NCBI GenBank assembly: GCA_016938035.1
Contig: JAFGVK010000168.1
Span: 1-39,123 of the forward strand
Origin: Deltaproteobacteria bacterium
GTDB taxonomy: Bacteria; Myxococcota_A; UBA796; GCA-2862545
DNA length: 39,123 bases
Reading direction: 5' to 3'
Part shown: positions 7,850-16,765 of the stretch, in pieces
How the letters are laid out: each line of letters begins with the position of its first letter
Numbering within the stretch: position 1 is the stretch's first letter
Notes under the pieces: generated by a model
What the model was told of the DNA's origin: nothing
Seen by the model: the letters and a program-made list of their open reading frames with translations, nothing else
The model's database searches: none
Translations under genes and position numbers: made by a program

Positions 7850-10692
7850 CTCCTCCTCCGAGGGCCTCGCGCCTCAATCTGGAGGTCGAGGACCTCCCCA
7901 GGGGGCACGAGCAGGTGCTGGTAGTGTAGCGCTTCGCCCGCGCGGGGGACCTCCACCTGCGCAGAGGTGGCGATCACGCGGGGCGCGGAAGTATCGTCAG
8001 AGAGCGCGATGCCGATGTCGAGGGTGCTGCTCGGCTTGGGCTCGGGGGGCCCGGCGGCGGGTCGCTTGGGGTGCCTGATCCTGGGCAGGGCGAGGGAGAC
8101 CCCGCTGACCGGGCCGGAGGAGCGCTCCTCACTCGCGCGCTCGACCCGGTCCGGCCACCGGGCAGGCTCCTGCGGAGACACCATCGGTGGAGGAGCCTCG
8201 ATATCGTCGGCAACGTCGTAGTCCTCCTCAAAGTCGTCGACGGCGCAGGTCCCCTCTCCACCGCTGGAGGAGCCGCCTGCGCCGTAGGACGAGCCGCCGT
8301 AGGACGAGCCGCCTGCGCCGTAGGAGGCCCCGCCGCCACCAGCGCCGTAGCCACCGCCCGCGCTGAGGCCCTCCAGGCGCATCGACAGCCCTGGGGTGCC
8401 CTGGGGGGCGTCGCCCACCGCGCCGAACAGCGCCCCCATCCCCGCGCTGCCGCCGCTGTTCCCAGAGACATCGCCACCAGAGGCGAAGAAGTCGCCGTCC
8501 CCAGCGTCCACCACCACCTGACCGGCAGCGCCCCGCGGCGGCGCGACGGCGTAGCTCCCCCCACCCACCGCGTACTCTCCGGGCAGCAGCGTCACCACCC
8601 AGTCCGCGTCGGACCCGTCGTCGCTCCCACTCAGGGACCCCCCGATGCTCTGCGCCTCGAAGACGTAGGACTTGGAGACCGAGGCGTGCGTGCCACGGCC
8701 GCCGCTCCTACCGCTCCCCTTCTTGTCCGCGCTGGCCTGCTGCTCGACCACCGCGAGGCTCTCCTCCATCTCGTGGAGCTCCTGGGACCGGTCCACCGAC
8801 TCAGCCTGCTCCAGCTTGACCAGCCCCCTGGAGAGCTCGATGGCCTCGTTGTAGTAGACCTGCGCCTCCTCGTAGTCCCCTGCGTCCAGCCGCTCGCGCG
8901 CCTTGCGCTTGTTGGACTCTAGCTGGCGCTCGGTCTCTGCGGCCCTGGCGCGCGCCTGGTCCTTGACCCGCCGCTCGGCCAGCCCGCCCCCATCCGACCT
9001 GCCCTCCACCACGTCGATGTTGGACTGGAGCCGCGCGATGTTGTCGTTGCTGGCCCCAAGGGCCGTGATGTCGTCCAGGGCGCTCTGCGCGGCGGAGAAG
9101 TCATTCTCCTTCCAGGCCTCCACCGCGTCGCGGAACCTGGCGTCCACCGCGGCGGTGTCCACCTCACCGGCGGCGAAGCCGTAGGTGATGCCGTCGCCCT
9201 CGGTGAAATCGAGCACCGTCTCCGCCTCGCCCACCGCCAGGGTGGAGCGCCACCCTGCGGGGAGCCACACCGTCGCGCGGGAGACCGCGACCTCGGCGTC
9301 CACCACCGGCAGGGGCAGGGCGCGCGCCGCACGCTGCCCCCAGGGGTCCCCCTCCTGCCCGAGCATCACCACCTCGACCGGGAAGCTCAGCAGGCCATCC
9401 ACCGTCTCCAGCGAGCGGACCAGCGGGAGGAGCCAGGCGCCCTCCTCGCCCCGGACCGGGGTCGTGGTCTCGCCGTCCACCAGCGCGGAGATCACGGTCA
9501 TCCCGGGAGGGGGGGTAATGGAGAGGTGGGCCGCGCGCTCGTTGCGGACCTCGTACCTGGCGCTGAGCAGCGCAGCGCCCCCCTCAGAGAGGGCCACCTC
9601 CACCTGCGCCACGTCCACCACCACCGGCGGACCCGGGACCGGCACGTAGCGGAGCAGGTCAAGCGAGCCGCCCGGGTGCTGAGAGGCCCCTCGCCACGCG
9701 GCGGTGGGGGTGCCCTCCACCAGCCCCTGACCCCAGCTCGGGAGGCTGCTGGCGGCGATCCCCTCAAAACCCTGCAGCGCAGGCACGACCTCCAGCTCAC
9801 CATCCCTGGCGAGCTGGAGGGAGCGCTCGGTGCGACCGACACCGTCGAGAGAGAGCACCGGGAGCTGGAGGTGGGACTCGGCCCCTTGCGCCACCTGCTG
9901 GGTCCAGCTCAGGTCCAGGTGCACCCCGTCCCTCACCTCGCCCTGCAGCTCCACCTCGACCCTGTCGCCAGCTCTGCGCCAGGTCCTGACCCCCTGGCCT
10001 TCCAGCGCGAGGTCCGCGCCCAGGCCGCTCGCGGAGAAGGACACGCGGCTCAGCGACCCGCTCAGCACCGCCCACGAGAGGTGGGCGCGCCCGGTGACCT
10101 CACCCTCCCCCACGGTGAGCCCCATCCCGACCCTGCCCTGGACCACCTGGCCCCTCCCCGAGGGAGCGGGCCGCTCCAACCCGACGACAAGCCGGGCGCC
10201 AGCGGCCAGATAGCGGTCCTCCAGCCCCACCACTGCCGCGCCGTCCGCCGCCCTGAGGCTCATCCCCGGCGACTCCACCCAGCCCTTGGAGGCGGGCAGC
10301 AGGTCGAGGGGCACCCCGCCCTCGATCCGCCCATCCACCCGCCCCAGCAGCTCCAGCGTGCCGGATCGCTCGACCCACGCCACCCAGAGCCGCTGGCCGT
10401 TCGCCTGGCTGGGGAGCGCCTGCTCTCCCCTCCAGCTCAGCCGCTCGATCTGGAGCGGCAGCGCCCCCAGCGGCAGCGACACCCACCCGGGGCGGGGCGC
10501 CTCGATCCACCAGCGGGCCGCGATCTGTACGCCCTCCTCATCGGGGGTGAGGCGCACCTCGCGCTCCGCGACGATCGGCGCGGGAGACAGGGCCTGTGGG
10601 CCCTCCACCTGTGGCTGAAGCGTCGCCCAGGTCGCCCCGGAGAGCGTCACGCTCCCAGCGAACACCGGCGAGATCAGCAGCTGCCACACCAT
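7846..10692 (-). CDS. Large secreted multi-domain protein with helical and Gly-rich regions
   Basis: The 948-residue product has a short leader (MVWQLLISPVFAGS). A long beta-rich part follows (to about residue 500), including the YEVRN...LVRS...VEVVML module at about 375-480 that recurs in the downstream protein. A charged helical region (about 515-655) looks like two TPR-type hairpins (AVEAWKENDFSAAQSALDDI; ARERLDAGDYEEAQVYYNEA) joined by coiled coil. Next come a beta patch (DWVVTLLPGEYAVGGGSYAV), a Gly/Ser-rich spacer (about 735-805, GYGAGGGGASYGAGG) and a last beta domain ending in an Arg cluster. The start was chosen because the leader begins there and GAGGTGG precedes it closely. It probably acts with the overlapping downstream gene as an envelope complex; the function is unknown. 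Confidence 0.75.
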   Translation of the reverse strand: MVWQLLISPVFAGSVTLSGATWATLQPQVEGPQALSPAPIVAEREVRLTPDEEGVQIAARWWIEAPRPGWVSLPLGALPLQIERLSWRGEQALPSQANGQRLWVAWVERSGTLELLGRVDGRIEGGVPLDLLPASKGWVESPGMSLRAADGAAVVGLEDRYLAAGARLVVGLERPAPSGRGQVVQGRVGMGLTVGEGEVTGRAHLSWAVLSGSLSRVSFSASGLGADLALEGQGVRTWRRAGDRVEVELQGEVRDGVHLDLSWTQQVAQGAESHLQLPVLSLDGVGRTERSLQLARDGELEVVPALQGFEGIAASSLPSWGQGLVEGTPTAAWRGASQHPGGSLDLLRYVPVPGPPVVVDVAQVEVALSEGGAALLSARYEVRNERAAHLSITPPPGMTVISALVDGETTTPVRGEEGAWLLPLVRSLETVDGLLSFPVEVVMLGQEGDPWGQRAARALPLPVVDAEVAVSRATVWLPAGWRSTLAVGEAETVLDFTEGDGITYGFAAGEVDTAAVDARFRDAVEAWKENDFSAAQSALDDITALGASNDNIARLQSNIDVVEGRSDGGGLAERRVKDQARARAAETERQLESNKRKARERLDAGDYEEAQVYYNEAIELSRGLVKLEQAESVDRSQELHEMEESLAVVEQQASADKKGSGRSGGRGTHASVSKSYVFEAQSIGGSLSGSDDGSDADWVVTLLPGEYAVGGGSYAVAPPRGAAGQVVVDAGDGDFFASGGDVSGNSGGSAGMGALFGAVGDAPQGTPGLSMRLEGLSAGGGYGAGGGGASYGAGGSSYGGSSYGAGGSSSGGEGTCAVDDFEEDYDVADDIEAPPPMVSPQEPARWPDRVERASEERSSGPVSGVSLALPRIRHPKRPAAGPPEPKPSSTLDIGIALSDDTSAPRVIATSAQVEVPRAGEALHYQHLLVPPGEVLDLQIEARGPRRRR

Positions 10693-11389
10693 CGACCACC
10701 TCAGCGCGGGGAGAACGTCCGGCTCCGCATGACCTTACACCGACTGGTACCACAACGAGGCGCTCATCACGAGCACCCCGGAGGACGGGTCCAGGACGGG
10801 GAGCCCCGCTTCCGAGGACTCATCAAAGAGAACAGGGTGTTTCTTGGCAATCTCGACGACACGCGTCGGGGAGTCCCGACGCGCGCCCACCGCGGGGCGG
10901 TCCCCTCGGGTCGCTCGCCTGATCCAAGGCGCGAGCTCGCTCCCCCCTCTCGGCGCCCCCCCTCGATCCACCTGCGCGGCGGGGTCCCCAGGCCCCTCTC
11001 AGGTCTCGCCCCGCTGGATGGGCAGCGGTCAGCCCCCTCGCGCAGCGGCCTATGCGCTGAGCCCGAGTTTGACAGCCACGAGGCACGAACCATCTCGAAC
11101 GCAGCGCCTCCACCAACACCGTCTCCAACGAGCGGGAGGCGAGGCCGTAGATCCTGGGGAGGCTGGGGCCAGGCGGACGAGGCATCCCCCACATCGGTGC
11201 ACCGCCTCAGACCCCTCGACGGCGGCGGTAGGAGTCGAAGCCAGGCTCGGTCATCGAGGTGAAGGCCGCTGCAGGCGCCAGCGGACACGGGCGCCGGCCA
11301 CCGCGCTCGGGAGCGACAACCGCCCCCCCGGTCCTGCTGAGCAGGATCCCCTGGTGACAAGGGCGATGCGATGCGGCACAATCTCCCCC
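10693..11389. other. Gene-poor stretch with possible gene remnants
   Basis: No intact gene was found in these roughly 700 bases. On the minus strand, short protein-like pieces appear in different frames: MTEPGFDSYRRRRG near 11207-11250, LPRIYGLASRSLETVLVEAL near 11095-11155, and RVVEIAKKHPVLFDESSEAG near 10790-10865. This suggests a decayed gene. The plus strand shows only low-complexity translation. Confidence 0.4.
10735..10971 (-). pseudogene. Possible C-terminal remnant of a decayed gene
   Basis: The last 45 or so codons of this minus-strand frame (from RVVEIAKKHP to VLVMSASLWYQSV and a stop) have ordinary protein composition, including Lys, Ile, Phe and Tyr, which are scarce in random GC-rich frames. 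The upstream half is Arg/Gly/Pro-rich and looks non-coding. Other protein-like fragments continue in other frames farther upstream, which would fit frameshift decay. The family was not recognised, and it may be chance. Confidence 0.25.
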
Positions 11390-11971
11390 ATGCTGATCTA
11401 CACCCTCCTGTCCACGGCCCTCGCGGCCCCCCCTGGCTTCCACGTCTCCGAGACCTACGAGGGCTGCGAGCTCTCACTGGGTCCCGCGGACGCCTCCGGC
11501 GTGATCCCGATGCACGCCGAGTGCCACTGGCCAGAGCTCAGCCCAGCCACCTTCAAGGCGGCGATGAGCCGCTTCGAGGACCACGCGAAGGTCTGGTCCT
11601 CGGTCCAGTCCTCCACCGCGGTCCGCACTGAGGGTGCCCGCACCCTGGCGCGGCAGGTCCACCTGTCCAAGGGGATCTCAAACCGCGAGGTGATGATGTG
11701 GCTGGAGGGTGTCGACGTCGACGGCGGCTGGCGCTTCCAGTGGACCAAGGCCGCGGAGCCCTTCACCCTCACCGATGGCTATGTGCTCCCCAGCAAGGAC
11801 GACGGCTTCTGCCAGGGCACCGCCCACCCCGATGGGGGCCTGTCGGTGGTGTACCAGCTCTCCTACGACCCGGGCGGCAGCGTCCCGGGCTTCCTGGTCC
11901 GGTGGTTCCAGACCTCGGGCCTAGAGGCGATCGTCCACGAGCTGCGGGTGTACTTGGCCGCTCAGGGCTGA
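11390..11971 (+). CDS. Secreted START/SRPBCC-like lipid-binding protein
   Basis: The 193-residue product has a short signal peptide (MLIYTLLSTALA, cut before APPGF). The body resembles the helix-grip START/polyketide-cyclase fold: an N-terminal strand region, a central SNREVMMWLEGVDVDGGWRFQW, and a long C-terminal helix with GFLVRWFQTSGLEAIVHELR. Such proteins bind hydrophobic ligands in a cavity. An in-frame ATG seven codons upstream (MRCGTIS) is possible, but the chosen ATG directly precedes the leader. No good Shine-Dalgarno sequence is seen for either. The 3' end overlaps by ten bases the end of the convergent glycosyltransferase gene. Ligand and role are unknown, and the fold call is moderate. 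Confidence 0.65.
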   Translation: MLIYTLLSTALAAPPGFHVSETYEGCELSLGPADASGVIPMHAECHWPELSPATFKAAMSRFEDHAKVWSSVQSSTAVRTEGARTLARQVHLSKGISNREVMMWLEGVDVDGGWRFQWTKAAEPFTLTDGYVLPSKDDGFCQGTAHPDGGLSVVYQLSYDPGGSVPGFLVRWFQTSGLEAIVHELRVYLAAQG

Positions 11972-13308
11972 TGGAGCCACCGCTCCAGGGTCTCGCGCGC
12001 GAGCTGATCTAGGCCCTCGCCGTAGACTGCGCGGATGGCCTTGGGGCCCCTGCTCAGCGCCGCGTCTAGCGCGCCGCCCGCCAGCGAGGCCAGCAGGCGC
12101 CGACGCTGCGGGCCTGGCACCAGCCGCTCCAGCGCGTCGCAGACCCGCTCCGCCATGGCCTCGGCGGGCATCTGCTCCATCACCCAGGCGCGCCCGCGCT
12201 CGCCAAGCGCCTGCCGGGCCTCCTCGCCGGCCTGAGCCAAGCCCAGCGCCGCCTCCGCGAGGGCCTCAGCGGTTGGCTGATCGGCCACCACCCCACAGCC
12301 TGCGGCCCGAACCATCGCCCCCATCGTGCCACCGCGGAGGCTGAGCACCGGCACCCCGGCGCTCATCGCGTCGAACACCTTGCCCGAGATGGTGATCCCG
12401 AGCAGCGGCCAGTCGGCGTGGGGGTTGAGCCCCACGTCAGCGCCCGCGAGCACCTCGCGCATCTGTGCCCTCGGCACCGCTCCCAGGTAGCGCACCGCCT
12501 CGCGATCGCGCGCGGCGGCCTCGATCAGGGGGCGGGCCCGCCCGTCCCCTACGAAGACCCACGCCACCTCCGGGGCCAGGGGCGCGAGCCTGGCGGCGGC
12601 CGCCAGCACGACCTCCAAGTCATAGGCCTCGTTGAACGACCCCGCGTAGAGGATCACCACCCGCCCGTCTAGCTGGTGGGCAGCCCGCCAGGCGGCGCGC
12701 GCCCCCGCCGGCGCGGGCTCAGCGAGCCCTCCGGTGGGCGCCACCGTGATCCTGGCGGGGTCCACTCCCATCGCCTCGACATAGGGCCTGTAGGCGGGCC
12801 CCACGAGCACCACCTCTGCCCCGTGGCGCATGGCCGCGCCCTCCAGGGCCCGCATCGCCCACATCATCGGGCCCGGGCGCAGCAGCCCCCCCTCCTCCAG
12901 GAAGGCGGGCCAGAGGTCACGGATCTCCAGCACCACCGGACGGCGCCACAGCCCCGACAGCAGCAGGGCCGGCGCCACCTGGGGGAGCGAGGGCGAGGAG
13001 GTAAAGATCACGTCCGGGCGCCCCAGCCTGAGCGCGTAGGGAACGGCGTCGCGCAGGAAGCTCAGATACTCCTTCCCGCGATCCCCGGCAGCAGGTGCGG
13101 GGAGCCTGTGCACCCTGATCCCCCCCTCCTCCTCCACCCCCGCCTCGGGGCCGCCCTCACCACCACCAAGGTAGCTGCGGGTGGTCGCGATCAGGTCCAC
13201 CTGGTGCCCTCGGCGGGCCAACGCGTCGAGCAGCAGGGTGGCGCGCGCGTTCCCCGGCTGGTTGCGCCCGACGTAGTTCTGGTGGATCCACAGGACCTTG
13301 CGGCTCAT
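11962..13308 (-). CDS. Glycosyltransferase, GT4 family
   Basis: The 448-residue product transfers a sugar from an activated donor to a growing glycan, probably at the cytoplasmic membrane face. The N-terminal Rossmann half starts KVLWIHQNYVGRNQPGNARATLLL and contains PDVIFTSSPSLPQV and EIRDLWPAF, hallmarks of the WbuB/WcaI-like branch. The C-terminal half has ILYAGSFNEAYDLE, WVFVGDGRARP, and the donor-binding GKVFDAMSAGVPVLSLRGG. The ATG overlaps the TGA of the upstream WecA-like gene (ATGA), which fixes the start even though the frame stays open further upstream. It is the last gene of a six-gene polysaccharide cluster. A C-terminal extension of about 60 residues (LLASLAGGALDAALSRG) is not part of the core fold. 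Donor and acceptor are unknown. Confidence 0.87.
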   Translation of the reverse strand: MSRKVLWIHQNYVGRNQPGNARATLLLDALARRGHQVDLIATTRSYLGGGEGGPEAGVEEEGGIRVHRLPAPAAGDRGKEYLSFLRDAVPYALRLGRPDVIFTSSPSLPQVAPALLLSGLWRRPVVLEIRDLWPAFLEEGGLLRPGPMMWAMRALEGAAMRHGAEVVLVGPAYRPYVEAMGVDPARITVAPTGGLAEPAPAGARAAWRAAHQLDGRVVILYAGSFNEAYDLEVVLAAAARLAPLAPEVAWVFVGDGRARPLIEAAARDREAVRYLGAVPRAQMREVLAGADVGLNPHADWPLLGITISGKVFDAMSAGVPVLSLRGGTMGAMVRAAGCGVVADQPTAEALAEAALGLAQAGEEARQALGERGRAWVMEQMPAEAMAERVCDALERLVPGPQRRRLLASLAGGALDAALSRGPKAIRAVYGEGLDQLARETLERWLHQP

Positions 13309-14336
13309 GGAGCCTCCTGCGCCGCCGCCGCGGGGCGGGCCTGCTTGGGACGGACCTCCCACCGGAGGAGGGGAGGCACCACGGCCACTACGAGCATCGC
13401 CCACACCGCCAGCGCGCCATAAGCCACCGGAGCCGGGGCCCAGGAGATCAACAGCCCCAACCCCGCCAGGATCGCGCCAGCGGTCCAACCGATCCGCGCG
13501 CTCGCCTGGCGCGAGAAGCCTCCCGCCTGAAGGCGGAGCGCGAAGTGATCGGGGCTCCCCCGCCAGAACGGCAGCCCCTTGCGGGCGCGAACCACGGTCA
13601 GGAAGCCCAGCTCGAAGATGAACACCCCCATGATGGCGGCCAGCCCCGCCCCCTGCCGGAGGGTGGGATGCTCTGCGAGGACCTGCAGCGACAACACCGC
13701 CAGCAGCGCGCCGATCAGGTGACTCCCCGCGTCGCCGAGGTAGATGGACGCGGGCGCCCGGTTCCAAACCAGGAAGCCCAGCACCGCGCCCACCATCACC
13801 ACCGGAATGGGGTCTCCGGGGACCAGCAGCGCCAGCGCACCAAAGGCGACCACCGCTAGCCCGCCGACCAGCCCGTCCGCGACATCCGTGAGGTTGACCG
13901 CGTTGACCCCGGAGACGATGACGAAGGCGCCCAGCGGGACCTCAGCCCAGGAGACAGAGGGGGGCAGCCACCCCCGAAGAGACCACGCAACGGCCACCGA
14001 GGCGACCAATTGAACCAACAGCTTGTTGCGCGGACCCGGCGCGATGAGATCATCCCACAGGCCGATCAGGAGGAAGAGCACGCTCCCCACCCCCAGGCCC
14101 AGAGACAACACCGCCTCGCCCCCCACCCCCCACAGTCCGGCTACGAAGAGGAGGGCAGCGGCAGCGATCCCTGTGCCGCCCATGTAGGCGACAGGGTGTG
14201 TGTGAGAGGGGACGATCGGGTTCGGTGGCGCGACAAAGCCAACGCGCCGCGCGACCTGCCTAGCGACCCAGGTCAGCAGGGTGCTCGCCAGCGCGGCACC
14301 CGCCCCAAGCCCCAGTGTGACGCCCAAGCTACTCAT
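13305..14336 (-). CDS. Polyprenyl-phosphate sugar-1-phosphate transferase (WecA/MraY superfamily)
   Basis: This 343-residue integral membrane protein has about ten hydrophobic helices. Superfamily motifs are present in order: the D-D pair in LIGLWDDL (Asp95-Asp96), NAVNLTDVADG (about 145-155), and SIYLGDAGS (Gly201-Asp202). A C-terminal cytoplasmic loop RARKGLPFWRGSPDHFALRL matches the His-containing motif of WecA-like enzymes. It should attach a sugar-1-phosphate from a UDP-sugar to undecaprenyl phosphate, the first step of lipid-linked glycan assembly. Its start overlaps the flavoprotein stop (ATGA) and its stop overlaps the next GT4 start. A second enzyme of this superfamily is encoded in the same cluster at 16766-17776. 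Confidence 0.87.
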   Translation of the reverse strand: MSSLGVTLGLGAGAALASTLLTWVARQVARRVGFVAPPNPIVPSHTHPVAYMGGTGIAAAALLFVAGLWGVGGEAVLSLGLGVGSVLFLLIGLWDDLIAPGPRNKLLVQLVASVAVAWSLRGWLPPSVSWAEVPLGAFVIVSGVNAVNLTDVADGLVGGLAVVAFGALALLVPGDPIPVVMVGAVLGFLVWNRAPASIYLGDAGSHLIGALLAVLSLQVLAEHPTLRQGAGLAAIMGVFIFELGFLTVVRARKGLPFWRGSPDHFALRLQAGGFSRQASARIGWTAGAILAGLGLLISWAPAPVAYGALAVWAMLVVAVVPPLLRWEVRPKQARPAAAAQEAP

Positions 14337-15667
14337 CCTCTCGCCCCCAGAGACGCGTCAGCCCACGCCCAGCCATCCCGAATAGCACCCTCCATCGCGG
14401 AGTACTCCCACCGACCATATCGACCGAGCCCCGTGATGCCCCGCTCTTGCAGAAAACCCAGCGCCTCGGCGACGATCTCGGCGTCTCCCTCGGCAAAGGC
14501 GACGTAGGCGGGGTCCGCGACGATGACGGTGGCCCCCAACACCGCTGATCCCTCCGGGAGCACCCCCGCGCGCGCTACATCCTCCAGCACGCGGGCGATC
14601 AGCGCCTCCTCCCCCCCCCAAGGCTGCTCTGCAGGCCAGGGCACCTCGACAAGCAGGGGCCAGCCGTCGGGCGGCGCGAGGGACGGATCGAAGGCGTGGA
14701 GGAAGACCAACCTGGTGAAGATCAGGCTGGAGTCCGCATAGTAGCGCCAGTGGCCCAGCTGCGGGCGCGGCCCGCGGACCCGCACGCCGACCGACAGCAC
14801 CAGGTTGTGCCGCAGACGCGCCACCTCTCGGGCCAGCGACGCCGGCACGCCCCGCACCATGGCGATCGCAGCAGGCAGGGGGAGGGTGCACAGGCACGCG
14901 TCCTCCCACCTGTAGCGCTCTGGGCCGTCCGGACCCTCGGCGACCACCAGGCGCTCCTGTGGGTCCACAGACAGCACCTCACGCCCCAGGCGGACATCAC
15001 CCGCACGCGCCGCGATCCCCGCAGCCAGCACCTCCATTCCGCGCACCGAGGCCCCCGCAGCGGGGCGAGGATACCACGCGTGCGAATTGTAGGTGGGCTG
15101 CACCCTCTGCGGGCGCAGGGCCCCGGCGAGCACCGCCGGCAGGTCCGGCCGCTCCAGGTTCCACACGAACCCGCCCGGGGCAAGCTGATCCAAGGGGCGA
15201 CGCCACATCTTCTGGTTGTAGGGCTCAAAAAACAGCCCGAACAGGGTCTGGCCGAAGCTGGCGAGCAGCAGGTCGCGATAGCTTCGACCCCCCGCCTCTG
15301 CTGGCCCGTAGGCTAGGCGCGCCAGCTCGTCCAGGACCCGCTCCACCACCTCTGGAGCCAAGGTGCCCAGGTGCGTCTGGAGGGGAAACCGCGCCTCGCC
15401 CGCGTCGGTGACCACCCAGGCCTCAGGCGGGCACGGGGCGAGTACCTCGCCGAGCAGGTCCCGCAAGGCGACCTCTACCTCCGGGCTGCGCAGGTGGAGC
15501 AGGTGGATGACGTGGTCAAACCAGTACCCATCGATCTCCTCGGCCCGCACCAGACCACCGGGGCGGTCGGCGCGCTCCAGGGTGATGGACCCGCCACCCA
15601 GCCGCCAAGCCGCTGAGAGGCCGGTGAGGCCCCCCCCCAGGATCAGCGCTGGCGCCGAGTAGCTCAC
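14333..15667 (-). CDS. FAD-dependent oxidoreductase, UDP-galactopyranose mutase-like / amine oxidase fold
   Basis: The 444-residue protein opens with a dinucleotide-binding motif (LILGGGLTGLSAAWRL) followed by LERADRPGGLVR, typical of the flavin amine oxidase/protoporphyrinogen oxidase fold. The segment FEPYNQKMWRRPLDQL is very like the conserved YNxKxW region of UDP-galactopyranose mutases and their relatives. In a polysaccharide cluster this suggests isomerisation or oxidation of a nucleotide sugar rather than haem synthesis. The substrate cannot be fixed from sequence alone. The start is GTG, overlapping the epimerase TGA by four bases (GTGA). Length is somewhat above that of classical UDP-galactopyranose mutase (about 370-390). 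Confidence 0.75.
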   Translation of the reverse strand: MSYSAPALILGGGLTGLSAAWRLGGGSITLERADRPGGLVRAEEIDGYWFDHVIHLLHLRSPEVEVALRDLLGEVLAPCPPEAWVVTDAGEARFPLQTHLGTLAPEVVERVLDELARLAYGPAEAGGRSYRDLLLASFGQTLFGLFFEPYNQKMWRRPLDQLAPGGFVWNLERPDLPAVLAGALRPQRVQPTYNSHAWYPRPAAGASVRGMEVLAAGIAARAGDVRLGREVLSVDPQERLVVAEGPDGPERYRWEDACLCTLPLPAAIAMVRGVPASLAREVARLRHNLVLSVGVRVRGPRPQLGHWRYYADSSLIFTRLVFLHAFDPSLAPPDGWPLLVEVPWPAEQPWGGEEALIARVLEDVARAGVLPEGSAVLGATVIVADPAYVAFAEGDAEIVAEALGFLQERGITGLGRYGRWEYSAMEGAIRDGWAWADASLGARG

Positions 15668-16656
15668 AGGGAGCGGTCCTCCCCAGAGGCCCGGAGGTCG
15701 GCGAGGATGTCGCGGACCACCTCGCTCATGTCGGGCCAGCTAGGAGCCCTCCCGAGCAGCTGCTCCAGCCGGCGGGAGTCAGGGCGACGGTCGCGCACGT
15801 CCCTTCGGCCGGGGAAGACCTCGCCATAGGGGACGAATTCCAGGTGCAGCTCCGTCCCTACCTCCTCGCCCACGACCCTGGCGAGCTCGAGGATGGAGAC
15901 AGGCTGATCGTTGCCGATGTTGACGACGTTCTGCCCCGGCACCCAAGACGCGGGGTTCGCAGCCAGACCGAGCACCGCGTCGACGAAGGTCCTGACGTGC
16001 CCGAAGCACCGGGTCTGGAGCCCGTCGTCGTGAATTACCAGCGGCGCTCCTGCCAGCGCCAGCTTGACGAAGGTTGGGACCACCATCCCGTAGGTGCCCG
16101 TCTGCCGGGGTCCAACCACGTTGAAGGGCCGAAGCACCATCACCTTGTGACCCTTGGCGACCGCCCGCAGCGCGCGATCCTCCATATGCCACTTTCCAAG
16201 TGCATACCCAACCTCATCACCGTCGTAGCGCCGGACGCTGTCGTCGGTGATGGGGAAGTCCTCCGCCACCGCCGTGTCATCGGTCAGGCCGTATACCGCC
16301 GAGGAAGAGGCCAGCACCACCGGGCCGTCAAAGAAGCCCAGCAGCCGCTCGGTGCTCTCTACCGCCACGCGATAGGAGTAGTTCTTGTGGGTGTGCGCGA
16401 GGCGCATCCCCACCACCCCTGCGAGGTGAAACACCCCGTCCATCCCGGCACAGGCGCCCTCAAGCGCCTCCGCGTCCAGGACGTCACCCACGATCAGCTC
16501 CACGCTGTCCGGTAGATTCTCTCTTCGGCCGGTGGAGAGGTCGTCCAGCACCCGCACCGAGAAGCCAGCGGCCAGGAGCGCCTCGACCAGCCAGGAGCCG
16601 ATGAAGCCCGCTCCACCGGTCACCAACACGCGAGGGGTTGAAGCAGCGGTGATCAC
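15664..16656 (-). CDS. NAD-dependent sugar-nucleotide epimerase/dehydratase (extended SDR)
   Basis: The 330-residue product has the glycine-rich NAD site VLVTGGAGFIG (about residues 10-20), then LDDLSTGRREN, SSSAVYG (about 117-123) with the catalytic Ser, and Y151-x3-K155 in GYALGKWHMED. RPFNVVGPRQTGTYG and FPGRRDVRDRRPD are typical of the UDP-glucose 4-epimerase/dTDP-glucose dehydratase branch. It probably makes or modifies a nucleotide sugar used by the glycosyltransferases of the same cluster. The start is GTG with GGAGGAA a few bases upstream. It lies 109 bases downstream of the WbpL-like gene and overlaps the flavoprotein gene. The exact substrate is not determinable here. Confidence 0.87.
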   Translation of the reverse strand: MITAASTPRVLVTGGAGFIGSWLVEALLAAGFSVRVLDDLSTGRRENLPDSVELIVGDVLDAEALEGACAGMDGVFHLAGVVGMRLAHTHKNYSYRVAVESTERLLGFFDGPVVLASSSAVYGLTDDTAVAEDFPITDDSVRRYDGDEVGYALGKWHMEDRALRAVAKGHKVMVLRPFNVVGPRQTGTYGMVVPTFVKLALAGAPLVIHDDGLQTRCFGHVRTFVDAVLGLAANPASWVPGQNVVNIGNDQPVSILELARVVGEEVGTELHLEFVPYGEVFPGRRDVRDRRPDSRRLEQLLGRAPSWPDMSEVVRDILADLRASGEDRSL

Positions 16657-16765
16657 CTTCTTCCTCCATCGGGCTCAGGAGAGAGCCGTTGTCCGTCGAG
16701 GGCGAGACGCCCCAAATACCGAGCCCTGTGGCGATCCCGATCCAGCTGTTTTCGCTGAGTCATCG

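Noticed and set aside
9526..11262. Long plus-strand open frame (578 codons) opposite the 948-residue protein gene
   Set aside because: Low-complexity translation rich in Arg, Pro and His with no motif. The opposite strand has a leader, TPR-like helices and a stop/start overlap with its neighbour.
13309..13767. N-terminal extension of the GT4 glycosyltransferase
   Set aside because: The extension runs antiparallel in frame to nothing known and lies inside the WecA-like gene on the same strand. The ATGA overlap and family N-terminus set the start at 13308.
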